DNA from: Opitutus sp. GAS368
GTDB taxonomy: Bacteria; Verrucomicrobiota; Verrucomicrobiia; Opitutales; Opitutaceae
Length of the DNA: 34,483 nucleotides
Direction of reading: 5' to 3'
Assembly: GCA_945871005.1 (NCBI GenBank)
Contig: CAMBUJ010000016.1
Coordinates: forward strand, 1-34,483
Shown here one piece after another: positions 7,801 through 16,969 of the stretch. Made by a program: the position numbers and the translations under genes. The notes beneath the pieces were generated by a model. That model saw only the letters and a list, made by a program, of their open reading frames with translations, ran no database searches and was not told where the DNA came from. Numbering within the stretch: position 1 is the first letter of the stretch; each line of letters starts with the position of its first letter.

Positions 7801-10800
7801 AGGCTCCGCTTATGGTGCCAGTATCGCGGTCGAGGGCATCACGACGGTGGTCGGCGACGGCTCCTTTGGCGACCAAACCGTCGGGGGCAATCAAAATGGC
7901 CGCGTCTACGTCTATGAAAACGGCGCGCTCGCCGCTACCCTCTCGGCCGGTAACGTATTCAATATGAACGGCCTGGGCTGGGGTGATCGGGTCGCCATCA
8001 GCGGCGATCGCATCGCGGCCACCGGCGCAGGCGGCGTAGGTTCCGTGTTCAACCGCATCGGCCTTTTCACCAAAGGCAGCGCCTGGCGCAACGGCACGGC
8101 CAACCTCGTGTCGCACTACGACGACTTCCCGACGCTCTCCACGGTGAACAGCCTGCTAGAGACCTCGCTCGCGCTCGACGGTAACACGCTCGCCTTTGGT
8201 CGTCCCATCGCCGAGGGCGCTTTCAGCAACGCCACGGGCCGGGTCGCCGTCTTCAGCAACATCGCTTCCGGCCTCAGCAACCCCGTTATGCTCCGCCGTC
8301 CCGGTACTGCCCTCAGTACGCAGGATCGCTTCGGCGCCAGCCTTGCGCTTTCCGGCAACACACTCGCCGTTGGTCAGTCGACGAAGGACTTTATCTTGAA
8401 TTTCGAGCCCAACGTCTTCGTTTACGAAAACCTCAACAACTCCTGGAGTGGCCTTACCCCCACCCAGCTCGCGGCCAGTTCGTTTACCGACCCGAATACC
8501 CCTGCCCGGGGCTTCTTCGGCAGCAGCCTGGGTCTCTTCAACAACACCCTCGCGATCAACGCGACGAACAGCGGCGTTTTTGTTTTCGAGCGCGCCACCA
8601 CGTGGTCTGCCGCCACCACGCCCGTTGCCAAACTTTCCGTCCCCAACGTCTTTGCTTTCGGTTACGACGTCGCGGTCGATGGCGATAAAATCGCCGTCAC
8701 CAGCGGAGTGAATCAAGGCTCCAACATCGCTTACCTCTTCGATAAACAGGGGCAGTGGCGCGATGGAACCGCCAATCAAATCGCCGCCTTTGCGGCACCC
8801 AACCCGGCCGGACAAGCCAACAGCGTCTCCGGCAACCTTGAATTCAGCGGAGACACCCTGCTCTTCGCGGCACTCCGTGAGAACCAAAGCGGCAACAGCG
8901 GCGCCCGTCCGGTTTACAGTTTCACCGGGCCTTTTGATTTCTCCTCCCGCGCCACCTTCGCCAACAACCCCGGCGGCACGTTGAATATCTCCGCCGCTTC
9001 GTTGACCGCCTCCCTCTCGCTCGGCACCGACATCACCCTGCAGGCCAACAACGACATCACCGTCGCGCAGGCGATCACCGTAAACAACCCGACCGGCGAC
9101 GGCGGCAATCTCTCGCTGTTCGCCGGGCGCAACATCCTGGTCAACGCCCCGATCTTCACCGACAACGGCGACCTGACTCTGGTCGCCAACGACTCCCGCG
9201 CCATCGCCGCCCAGCGCGACTCCGGCAAGAGCGCAGTCGTACTCGGCCGCGACACCTCCACCGCCAGCGCCACCCTCACCCTGGGCACCGGCAATCTGGT
9301 GATCTCCGCCGGCGACAGTTTTGAGAACCGCTCGGGCAGCTCCACGCCCTTCGTTTTCGACGCCACCACTCCGGGTAGCTACCTGGTTTATGCGGCCACC
9401 CCTGACCACACCACCGCGTTGGACAAGACCAACTTGCTGGCCGACCTCGCCACCACCGGCCGCAACTTCGTCCAGTTTAACACCTCGTTTAACCTCGCCG
9501 CGCCCCGCCCCGCCGCGCTCCCCGCCGGCAACGGTTTTGTTTACACCGTCCAGCCCACCGTGGCGCTCAACGTCGGCAACGCCGCCATCACTTACGGCCA
9601 AGCCACCAACGCCAGCCTCAGCCTCGCCTCCGTCACCGTGGGCGGCAGCACTGTCTCTGCGGAGACCTTCGGCGTCACCTCGGCCGACCTGGCGAACTTG
9701 GTTAACTTCGGTTTGAGCAACACCGTGCCGGTTTCCGCCGGTGGCTTTGCCAACGCCGGCAGTTACACCGGCGCGCTTACGGTGGCGGCCAAGTCCACCG
9801 TCACGACAGGCAGCCTCTATGGAGTTGCCGTCAGCACCGGTGCGGCCGGCAACCTCGACGTCGCCAAAAAGCAACTCGACGTGCGCCCCAACGACGCGAC
9901 CAAGATCTACGGCAACACGAACCCTGCCTTCAGTTTGGCCTTCACCGGGTTTGTCAGTGGCGACACCTCCAGCGTGCTCGATAGCGCCCCGGTCATCACG
10001 ACCACCGCGCTCGATCGTTCCAACATCGGCGGTTACCTGCTCACTGCCACGGGCGGCTTGGATAACAACTACACGCTCAACAGCACTGGCACCGGGTTGC
10101 TCACGATCATCCAGCGCGATTTGGCGATCACCGGCCTGACCGGCGTGAACCGCGTGTACGACGCGACCACCGCAGCCCAGTTCACCGGCACGGCCACGAT
10201 TGCCCCGCTCTCCGGCGATGCGGTCACACTCGGCGGCGGGGCCTCGGCCACCGCGTCCTTTACCACTAAAGACAAGGGCGACAACAAGGCGCTTACCTTC
10301 TCCGGCTTTTCGATTTCCGGAGGTAGCGCGGGTAACTACAACCTGCTCTCGCCCACCGGAGTCACCGCCAACGTCACTCCCGCCAGCCTTGTGCTCGGGG
10401 GTTTGAGCGTGGCCGACAAAACCTACGACCGCACCACCGCCGCCGTGCTTCAAGGCGCCGCCACGATTGCGCCCCTCGGCAAGGATTCGGTTTCCCTCGA
10501 CGGTATCGCGGTGGGCAATTTCGCCAACCGCAACGCCGGTACCAACAAGGCTGTTACCGTCACCGGGCTGTCCATTTCCGGTGCCGCGGCTGCCAACTAC
10601 GTGTTGGCCAATCCTACCGGGTTTGTCGCCAGTATCCTCAAGCGCGATCTCAACGTCGCCGGCCTGGGGGCCACCGATCGCGTTTACAACGCCACCACCG
10701 CCGTGGCCATCACGGGCGCCGGTCTGATCACGCCGCTAAGCGGCGACAGCGTCAGCCTGATCGGTACTGCGATCGGCGCGCTGGATGACAAAAACGTCGG

Positions 10801-13800
10801 GGTTGGCAAAGCGGTCACCGTCAGCGGCCTGTCCTTAGACGGGACCGATAAGGGCAACTACACCCTCAAGCCGCCGGTTAATCTGGTGGTGGAGATCACC
10901 AAGGCGTCCTTGGCTGTGACGGGCGTGTCCGCCGTCAATCGGATCTATGACGCAACCCAAGACGTCGCGCTCGCCGGGACCGCCACGGTGGCTGCGCTCG
11001 CCCAGGATCAGGTTGCCGTCATCGGCACCGCTGGCGCCACCGTAGCCGACAAGAACGTCGGCAACGCCAAGCCGGTGACCGTCACCGGTTATGCCCTCGA
11101 TGGCACCGATGCGGGTAACTACGAGATCGTGCAGCCGGTCGGCCTGGCCGTTGCGATCACCCCGCGCTCGCTGGTGCTCACCGGGCTGACTCCGGATAAC
11201 AAAGTCTACGACGCCACCACCAGCGCGACGGGCGTGGGTACCGCCACCGTTGGCGGCATCCTTTCCGGCGATACCGTCACGATCGACGATTCCGCCTTCA
11301 GCTTTGCCTTTGCCAATAAAAACGTCGGTCAGGCCAAGCCCTTGGTCATCTCCGGGGTCACGCTCAGCGGAACCGGTGCGGGCAACTACGATCCCACCTC
11401 CGCCTTTGGTTTTAACGCCTCGATCACGCCCGCGACTCTGAGCGTGACTGGCGCGACGGCGGCCAATCGCAATTACAACGCCACCCGCAACGTCGGGGTG
11501 AGCGGCGGCAGCCTTCAGGGCGTACTGTTAACCGACGCGATCACCTTCGAAACGGCTCAGGCGAGCGGCACGGTGGCCGACAAGCACGTGGGCGACGCCA
11601 AGGCGGTGACCGTGACTGGCTACGCGGTGAGCGGCAACGATGCCGGCAACTATGTGGTGGAGCAGCCCACCGGTTTGACCGTCAACCTTGCCAAGGCACC
11701 GGTGCAACTGGTGAACCTGAACGGCGACAAAACCTATGATCGCACCCGCGCAACCACCCTGACTCATGGAGGTCTCGATGCAGCGTTTGTGGGCGACGAC
11801 GTGCTCGTGGACGGCACCGCCGTGGCAGCCACTTACGCCGACAAAACAGCCGGCAGCGCCAAGCCGATCACGATCACTGGCCTGTTTGCGCTCAGCGGTC
11901 AGGACAAGGATAGCTACACCCTCAGCCAGCCGTTCAACCTGGTCGGCGAAATCGCCCGCCTGGGCATCACGGTTTCCGGCCTGACGATCGCCGATAAGGA
12001 TTACGACGGCACCAACATCGGCCAAATCTCCGGCACCGGCACCTTCGGTGGTGTGATCGCCGGGGACAAACTGCAGATCAACACTGGAGTGATCAACGTC
12101 ACCTTCGCCGACCAACACGCGGGGGTGAACAAGGCCGTCGCCCTTTCCGGGGTTACGCTCTCCGGAGACGACGCCGACAACTACACCGCCGCCACTCCGG
12201 TGGGCATCACCGCGACGATCCGCCGCAAGGACGTGCAGGTGCAAAACCTCGCCGCCTTGGACAAGGTTTACGATCGCACCACCGTCGCCACCGTGAACGG
12301 CACCGGCACGCTGGTGGGCATCGTTGGCACCGAGGCGATCACGCTCAACGAGAGCGCGCGCACCGGTAGCTTCGACGACAAAAACGTCGGCATCGCCAAG
12401 GACGTGACGGTCAACGGCCTCACGCTCGGGGGCACGGGCTTCACCAATTACCGGCTGATCGCCCCAGTGCTCTCCGCCGAAATCACCCCGGCTGACGTCG
12501 CCGTGTCCGGCCTGAGTTCGGCCGCCCGCGACTACGACACCACGCGCAACGCGGTGATTAATGGCGCGCCTGTGCTGCAGTTTGGTTCCCTGGCCAACGT
12601 GCTGGCCAACCTTGAAGACGTGCAGCTCGTCGGAAGCGCCACCGGTCTGTTCGCCACCAAGACCGTCGGCACCGCCAAGGCGATCACCCTCGGCGGCATT
12701 TCGCTCACGGGCAATGATGCCACCAACTACACGCTCAAGCTACCCACCAACCTGACCGCCACGGTTAACAAGGCCGACCTGGCTGTGACCGGTGCGAAGA
12801 TCAGCGACCGTGATTATGATGCGACCACTGTCGCCAGCGTCGCCAACGCCGGCAGTGTTCAGGCGCTCTCCGGTGATAGCGTTAACCTCACCGGCACGCT
12901 CACCGCCAACTTCACGACCAAAACCGTCGGCTTGAACAAGCCGGTGGCGATCAACGGGTATTCGTTGCTCGGCGACGACGCCGGCAACTACCGCCTGGTC
13001 ACGCCCACCAACCTGACCGCGAGCATCGCCCAAGCCGAGCTCGCCCTGTTCGGTTTGATCGCGGACACCCGCGCCTACGACGGCACGCTGGCCGCCTCGC
13101 TCAGTGGCAGTCTGCAAATCAGCCCGTTCGCGGGGGACAATGTCAGCGTCGCCGGGGCACCGAGCGCGACCTTTGCGGATAAAAATGTCGGCACCGCCAA
13201 AGCGGTGACCCTGACCGGCCTGTCGCTCAGCGGCGGGGATAAAGACAACTACCGCTTCGTGCTGCCGGCCTTGAGCGCCGACATCGAGAAGCGCCTGCTC
13301 ACGGTTTCCGGAATCAGCGCACTTGGCCGCGATTACGATGGCTCACGTGTGGCCGGGCTGACCGGCACGGCGGTGTTGAACAACAAGATTAGCGGTGACG
13401 ACCTGGGTTTCGACCTGGCCGAAATCAGCGGAAGTTTTACCTCCAAGAATAAGGGCACCAACAAACTCGTTACGTTGACCGGTGACGGTTTGACCGGCGG
13501 CGATGCGGGTAACTACGAGCAGGCGCTGCCGTTTAATCTGGTTGCTACGGTCGCGCCGAAATCAATCGGGATCACTGGGGTGGACGCGGTCGACCGGGTT
13601 TACGACGCGACTCGCGATGTCGCCCTGACCGGCGGCGCTTTGGCCGGCGTGGTCAGCGGTGACGCGGTGAGCCTGAATCCGGCCCTGGCCGGCGGCACGG
13701 TCACCACCAAGACGGTGGGCGAGAACAAGCCGGTGGTGGCCCAAGGCTACCAGCTCGACGGGTTAGACGCTCCCAATTACGTGGTGACCCAGCCCACGGG

Positions 13801-16800
13801 CGTGGACGTGACCATCCGTCGCCGGCAGGTCGATATCCTCGGCGTGCAGGTGGCCGACAAGCTGTTTGACGGCAACACCAGTGCGACCCTGAGCGGCGGC
13901 ACGCTGGCGGGCTTTGTCTTTGGCGACGCGGTTAACCTCGTGACCACTGCGGCCAAGGCGAGCTTTGCAACGGCCGATGTCGGCACACTCAAGCCGGTGG
14001 TACTCGAAGGCTTCACGTTGAGCGGCACCGATGAGGGCAACTACCTGATCGACCCCAACCTCAAGGGCGTCGGCCGGATCTTGCCCAGCCTCAAGGAAAT
14101 CACCGACGTGATTCCTGCCGAGGTGCTGCGGGCGCAGTCGGCCTCCGCGGTTAGCCAGCAGCAGGCGTCCTTGCAGGCGTTTGTCCGCGCGGCGGGTGAG
14201 TCGGCCAAGCGGGTTGATTACACCGCCTTCAACGACCTGGCCAGCGACGGCATCGCCACGGCCAGTCCGGTCAACGAAACGATCGCGCTGCCGGGCCGGA
14301 GCGATCCGTTGACCCTGGCCTATTTGGCCGCAACCAAGGAGGCCGAAGCGGCCACCAAGCACGCGCAGGACTTGGCTTATGGCTACCGCCTTAACGCCGA
14401 TAATTTCAAAAAGATTGGTGCGGAGGCCAATAAAACCGCCGGCCAGCTGCAGTTGGCTAACGCGACGCGCGCTACCTTTGTGACGCTGGTTGGCCAGGTG
14501 AAGGCCCAGTTGGCGCAAGCCGACACGAATCTGGCGGCGATCAGCGAGGCCAAGCGCACTCTGAGTGACTACGCTGTGAAAATGGCCAATGCCGCGCGTC
14601 TGGGCCGTGGCAGCGAGGTCGCTGAATACCAGCGCATCATCGACGCCGCCCAAGCCATCGTCGCGACCGAAGCCGAGACGCTGCGCACGCGCGCCGCCCT
14701 CGCTATCGAGCTTACCGACAGCAACGCCAAATTGGCGGAGAGCGACGAGAAGATCGCCGGTCTGACCAAACAAAAGGCGGAATTGGACGCCGAGTTGGCT
14801 GCCACCGAAGCCCGGGCGCTGAGCCTCAAAGGCGAGCTCGCCGGCGTTAAACAAAAGGCTGCGGAAGCCAGCCAAAAGGCGGCGGCCGCCACCGCGGTGT
14901 TGGCCGAAAGCGTGAAAAACCAGAAGGCCACCGCCGAGAAGGAGCTCAGTTCGCTGCAAGCGCTGGCCTCCTCCGACGTTGCCGCCAAGACCGCCGCGCA
15001 AATGGTCACGACCGATCCGTTCGTGAAGCAGTTCGAGAACAAGCTGGTGGCCGCCCAGCAGGTCACCCAAACCCTCGGCACCGGCCTGGCCAGCAACCTG
15101 TCGCCCCAGGCGCTCGACTACGCGAAAACGCTCGCCGCCAAAATCAACTCGGGTGGTCTGCTCGACACCGGCGACGAGATGCGCAACGCCCTGGTGCAAT
15201 CGGTGCCGGCGCTCAAAACCTTGCAGGCCCAGGTGGTCGCCATAGAGCAGCAACAGGCAGCCGAGCAGGCCGCGATGGAGGCACGTATCCAGCAGCTGTC
15301 GAACTTACCCTTCGGCGCTATGCCCGCAGCCCAGGTCAAAGCGCAGTTCGATCGCCGCCTCAACGAGTTGACCGGGGGCGTGCTCGACCTGAGCAAGGTT
15401 CCCACCACCAACGCTTCGGGCAAAGTGCTCAGCGATCTGGAGCGGCTTTCGATCGCCATCCTTAATTCGCAGATGAGTACGGCCGCTTCCTCGGCAGCCT
15501 CGGCGGTTGGCAGCGCGCAGGCCGCCGAGATGGAGTTTGCCGCCGGGTACCAGGCGCGACTTTCCAAGGAGTTCGCCAACGAGTTCGGTTTCGCCCCCGA
15601 GCAGGTGCTGACCGACCCGAAGGTGGTCGCCAAAAATGTCGTCGGGCGCGTTCCCTTCAACAGCGACGGTTCCTTCGACAAGGAGCAGTTGGCGGAAAAC
15701 CTCAAAGTCGGGGTCTCCGCTTACGTTAACTTGGAAGGCCAGTTGAAGGAACAGGCCATACGCCAAGCCGCCGCTCAGGATCCGACCGGCACGCTCAACG
15801 TGGGCGTGGTGGCCGAAAAGGCCGCCCGTGACGAATTCGTCAAAGCCTACGGCGCGCAGCCCGAGGATCTGGTGATCAAGCGCGTGCAGGACCGCATCGA
15901 TGCGTATAAGAACGCCGATTCGCCGGAGGCGTTGATGAAGCTCTACGCCACGGACTCTGCTCCGGGCCTGGTGATGGGGTTGGAGGCCGCCACCAAGGCT
16001 TACAACGACCTCAAGGCGGGTACGTCCCCGGATGCCGTCGTCAAGGATATGGCCAGCGATCTGTGGAATGGCGGCGGCACCGGTGCTTCCGCGAATCAGG
16101 AGGCCGCCAAGGCCGCCACCACCGGCGTAGCGATGCGGGATGCCGCCATCAGCGCTGCCGAACAGGCCGACAAGACCGGTCTGTTCAAATCCTATAACAC
16201 CGTCACCGGTGCGGCCGGCGATGAATTCGCCAAGACGTTTGGCGCCTCGCCGGAGCAGATGGGCATCAAGGCCCTCGAGGATCCTCTGGCCGCCGCCAAC
16301 CAGGTTAAAAACGTCGCCAAGGATGTGTTCACCACCCCCAGCGGCGCGCTCAACGTCACCAAGGTGGGTATCTCCACGGCCTCAAACATGGCCGATGCCG
16401 CGCTCAATACCGCCAAGCAGCAGCTTGATGTGGTCGGCGCTAAGTTCGGCGATGCGGGCAAGGCTGCGGCGTTTGTCGCCAAGTATGGTATCACTGCGGT
16501 GAGTGAGGTTAAGAACTTCGCCCAGGATGTCGCCAGTACCCTAACCGGTGGAGCGATTCCCAAGAGCGGCCCGTCCAAGGAGCAGATCGAGGCCGGCATC
16601 GCCTTCGCCAAGGCGCAGGCCGAGGTGGCCAACGCCGAGGCTCAAAAGGCCCAGGACACGATGCTGCTGCAGTACTTCAAGGCGGCGCAGGACTTGGCCA
16701 AAGCCAAGGCCCAGCTCGCCGCCGGCGTCATGAATGCCAAGGCGCAGGTCGGTGGCTACATCGTGGCGGCTAAAACCCAGAACGACCGGCAGACCACCTT

Positions 16801-16909
16801 CGAGGTCGCCAAACAAGTGATGACCACGGAGATCACCCGCGTCGTCCAGACCGGCATCAACCAACAGCTGGAAGCCACTCAGGATAAACGTGCCGGGCTG
16901 GGACAATAA
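4895..16909 (+). CDS. Giant two-partner secretion exoprotein (TpsA) with FG-GAP-like, MBG/YDG and helical C-terminal regions
   Basis: A 4004-residue exported protein. Residues 1-35 form an extended signal peptide. Residues of about 36-280 are a haemagglutination-activity (TPS) domain with INWNSFNVG and the NRNGVIIG motif, which is recognised by a TpsB partner; the partner gene lies directly downstream. A Gly/Thr-rich beta-helix runs to GQWLLDPKNITIG (about 527-540). About 11 FG-GAP-like repeats follow (about 550-1347), then more beta-helix, a mucin-binding-type (MBG) region (about 1545-1735), 15 YDG repeats (about 1739-3064), and a 940-residue Ala-rich helical C-terminus with coiled coil (about 3150-3360). 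I see no cysteine after residue 24. Probable role: surface adhesin or very long extracellular fibre (inference). The ATG at 4895 has only a weak, distant GGGGA upstream, but it starts the signal peptide correctly. Confidence 0.9.
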   Translation: MNASRPSARPAPLTLAAVCRFSLCVTLSAQQVVAGPLPTDPTIIHGQLRIETSGQTMNVGQSSQYGIINWNSFNVGAGHTVNFNNGSGATLNRVTGLDASSINGTLTATGSLFLINRNGVIIGTDGRVLTGGTFVASTLDILNADFLSGGRGFSLFGNSTQGVTNLGKITSTGGDVLLTGYTVSNKGTIEAAQGRVGLAAGTKVDVVTDAGWLNGAYAVSLGERGNDVTNEGRIQALAAELRTYNGNIYALAGNNTGLIQATGVTEKDGRVYLTATNGTVQSTGVITATRQNASGGTDGGVIEIEAASVENYGGTQDVSGATGGTIRIKTDSITTDTEMLARGTAGSGGTIAIEATREVLMTSAGRIDASGTTGGGSVTLASGPGVNVLSGQITATSSSGTGGTVALLGDRVSLLGASVDASGATGGGTVLVGGGYQGARVQNQSNASSTYISDRTILRADATGAAGDGGTVVAWADGTTQFAGAITARGGSTSGNGGSVETSGLGGLGVSGTVDASARAASGTNGQWLLDPKNITIGTVTDSLTEFRSTVEGTGGTPADQVVDGNFASSVDISGETAVLGGRANINNFFKGTIYIFESGKIAARIVGFNSTVKPQIEGDIMAAVDGGAYVVTSSSGQYVVFGAAYTFGKGTGWRSGTVNTTSDPLSAPVSGQTPNQKSRLVNPEGNPNFNGNLSSDSFGKTFQLVTQSGGGASLFIADPGFEFSSSALNVGTYYQASLNADGSTFGLFRRDAGIQANQRFGEALTASSEAVFVNSGSGTTASRDLFIQDLVTGQTQTLPNFMPADSQASANYMVANGLELFVKANSINYASFFRNSFNNGSITLSVPFTPLNLAFSDIRNFTASGDTLLLTSGRGSNFNGVVSFFQRPASGWGSNSSTPQNPVFTYNDTTTTSSGAASVAAIDGDYAIYGMPLLTSGGVANVGGAVQFRRSGGVWSNVGNLNAADSSVGSAYGASIAVEGITTVVGDGSFGDQTVGGNQNGRVYVYENGALAATLSAGNVFNMNGLGWGDRVAISGDRIAATGAGGVGSVFNRIGLFTKGSAWRNGTANLVSHYDDFPTLSTVNSLLETSLALDGNTLAFGRPIAEGAFSNATGRVAVFSNIASGLSNPVMLRRPGTALSTQDRFGASLALSGNTLAVGQSTKDFILNFEPNVFVYENLNNSWSGLTPTQLAASSFTDPNTPARGFFGSSLGLFNNTLAINATNSGVFVFERATTWSAATTPVAKLSVPNVFAFGYDVAVDGDKIAVTSGVNQGSNIAYLFDKQGQWRDGTANQIAAFAAPNPAGQANSVSGNLEFSGDTLLFAALRENQSGNSGARPVYSFTGPFDFSSRATFANNPGGTLNISAASLTASLSLGTDITLQANNDITVAQAITVNNPTGDGGNLSLFAGRNILVNAPIFTDNGDLTLVANDSRAIAAQRDSGKSAVVLGRDTSTASATLTLGTGNLVISAGDSFENRSGSSTPFVFDATTPGSYLVYAATPDHTTALDKTNLLADLATTGRNFVQFNTSFNLAAPRPAALPAGNGFVYTVQPTVALNVGNAAITYGQATNASLSLASVTVGGSTVSAETFGVTSADLANLVNFGLSNTVPVSAGGFANAGSYTGALTVAAKSTVTTGSLYGVAVSTGAAGNLDVAKKQLDVRPNDATKIYGNTNPAFSLAFTGFVSGDTSSVLDSAPVITTTALDRSNIGGYLLTATGGLDNNYTLNSTGTGLLTIIQRDLAITGLTGVNRVYDATTAAQFTGTATIAPLSGDAVTLGGGASATASFTTKDKGDNKALTFSGFSISGGSAGNYNLLSPTGVTANVTPASLVLGGLSVADKTYDRTTAAVLQGAATIAPLGKDSVSLDGIAVGNFANRNAGTNKAVTVTGLSISGAAAANYVLANPTGFVASILKRDLNVAGLGATDRVYNATTAVAITGAGLITPLSGDSVSLIGTAIGALDDKNVGVGKAVTVSGLSLDGTDKGNYTLKPPVNLVVEITKASLAVTGVSAVNRIYDATQDVALAGTATVAALAQDQVAVIGTAGATVADKNVGNAKPVTVTGYALDGTDAGNYEIVQPVGLAVAITPRSLVLTGLTPDNKVYDATTSATGVGTATVGGILSGDTVTIDDSAFSFAFANKNVGQAKPLVISGVTLSGTGAGNYDPTSAFGFNASITPATLSVTGATAANRNYNATRNVGVSGGSLQGVLLTDAITFETAQASGTVADKHVGDAKAVTVTGYAVSGNDAGNYVVEQPTGLTVNLAKAPVQLVNLNGDKTYDRTRATTLTHGGLDAAFVGDDVLVDGTAVAATYADKTAGSAKPITITGLFALSGQDKDSYTLSQPFNLVGEIARLGITVSGLTIADKDYDGTNIGQISGTGTFGGVIAGDKLQINTGVINVTFADQHAGVNKAVALSGVTLSGDDADNYTAATPVGITATIRRKDVQVQNLAALDKVYDRTTVATVNGTGTLVGIVGTEAITLNESARTGSFDDKNVGIAKDVTVNGLTLGGTGFTNYRLIAPVLSAEITPADVAVSGLSSAARDYDTTRNAVINGAPVLQFGSLANVLANLEDVQLVGSATGLFATKTVGTAKAITLGGISLTGNDATNYTLKLPTNLTATVNKADLAVTGAKISDRDYDATTVASVANAGSVQALSGDSVNLTGTLTANFTTKTVGLNKPVAINGYSLLGDDAGNYRLVTPTNLTASIAQAELALFGLIADTRAYDGTLAASLSGSLQISPFAGDNVSVAGAPSATFADKNVGTAKAVTLTGLSLSGGDKDNYRFVLPALSADIEKRLLTVSGISALGRDYDGSRVAGLTGTAVLNNKISGDDLGFDLAEISGSFTSKNKGTNKLVTLTGDGLTGGDAGNYEQALPFNLVATVAPKSIGITGVDAVDRVYDATRDVALTGGALAGVVSGDAVSLNPALAGGTVTTKTVGENKPVVAQGYQLDGLDAPNYVVTQPTGVDVTIRRRQVDILGVQVADKLFDGNTSATLSGGTLAGFVFGDAVNLVTTAAKASFATADVGTLKPVVLEGFTLSGTDEGNYLIDPNLKGVGRILPSLKEITDVIPAEVLRAQSASAVSQQQASLQAFVRAAGESAKRVDYTAFNDLASDGIATASPVNETIALPGRSDPLTLAYLAATKEAEAATKHAQDLAYGYRLNADNFKKIGAEANKTAGQLQLANATRATFVTLVGQVKAQLAQADTNLAAISEAKRTLSDYAVKMANAARLGRGSEVAEYQRIIDAAQAIVATEAETLRTRAALAIELTDSNAKLAESDEKIAGLTKQKAELDAELAATEARALSLKGELAGVKQKAAEASQKAAAATAVLAESVKNQKATAEKELSSLQALASSDVAAKTAAQMVTTDPFVKQFENKLVAAQQVTQTLGTGLASNLSPQALDYAKTLAAKINSGGLLDTGDEMRNALVQSVPALKTLQAQVVAIEQQQAAEQAAMEARIQQLSNLPFGAMPAAQVKAQFDRRLNELTGGVLDLSKVPTTNASGKVLSDLERLSIAILNSQMSTAASSAASAVGSAQAAEMEFAAGYQARLSKEFANEFGFAPEQVLTDPKVVAKNVVGRVPFNSDGSFDKEQLAENLKVGVSAYVNLEGQLKEQAIRQAAAQDPTGTLNVGVVAEKAARDEFVKAYGAQPEDLVIKRVQDRIDAYKNADSPEALMKLYATDSAPGLVMGLEAATKAYNDLKAGTSPDAVVKDMASDLWNGGGTGASANQEAAKAATTGVAMRDAAISAAEQADKTGLFKSYNTVTGAAGDEFAKTFGASPEQMGIKALEDPLAAANQVKNVAKDVFTTPSGALNVTKVGISTASNMADAALNTAKQQLDVVGAKFGDAGKAAAFVAKYGITAVSEVKNFAQDVASTLTGGAIPKSGPSKEQIEAGIAFAKAQAEVANAEAQKAQDTMLLQYFKAAQDLAKAKAQLAAGVMNAKAQVGGYIVAAKTQNDRQTTFEVAKQVMTTEITRVVQTGINQQLEATQDKRAGLGQ
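6545..8940 (+). repeat. FG-GAP-like repeat block inside tpsA
   Basis: About 11 degenerate repeats of the form (F/W)G.(S/D)(V/L)A(V/L)(S/D)G(D/N)..(A/V)(V/A)(G/T), each followed by a VYVYE- or VFVFE-type strand and an aromatic W. Clear examples are WGDRVAISGDRIAATG, FGASLALSGNTLAVG and FGYDVAVDGDKIAVTS. The pattern matches the FG-GAP_2 type of beta-propeller repeat. The first part (about 6600-7650) has visibly lower GC than the flanking beta-helix coding sequence, which hints at a separate origin. Confidence 0.7.
10110..14085 (+). repeat. Tandem array of 15 YDG domains inside tpsA
   Basis: Fifteen repeats of about 87-89 residues, each with a GL....(K/R).YD.T core, then a SGD.V segment, a DKNVG.(A/N)K.V motif, and GNY.L near the end. 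The first YD codons lie at 10157, 10424 and 10685, giving spacings of 89 and 87 codons. Repeat 15 has FDGN in place of YD.T. YDG domains are beta-sandwich stalk modules found in bacterial surface proteins; a tandem array would make a long stiff rod. Confidence 0.85.
15555..16265 (+). repeat. Degenerate EF..(F/Y)G..PE repeats in the tpsA C-terminus
   Basis: Three copies of one motif recur in the helical tail: EFANEFGFAPEQ (near 15570), EFVKAYGAQPED (near 15834) and EFAKTFGASPEQ (near 16224). They are about 90-130 codons apart, and each is followed by a helix containing (V/A)(A/K)N(V/Q) or similar. A PFNSDGSFD, PTGTLNV or TPSGALNV turn follows each copy. I do not recognise this domain. Confidence 0.55.
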
Positions 16910-16969
16910 ACCACGGCTCCAATCGCCCCCCGCCGCCCGCATTAATCCAAGAGCCGAAAACCCTCCGAC

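Noticed and set aside
8156-10453. Long open frame of 765 codons on the - strand
   Set aside because: It lies wholly inside tpsA and has Gly/Val-rich repetitive translation without any domain; it is the antisense shadow of a GC-rich repetitive gene.
10110-14085. CRISPR-like regular repetition
   Set aside because: The repeats are about 264 bases long, protein-coding and diverged, with no short identical repeats and spacers.
13763-15253. Open frame of 496 codons on the - strand
   Set aside because: Antisense to the YDG and coiled-coil part of tpsA; His/Gly/Leu-rich with no start signal or domain.
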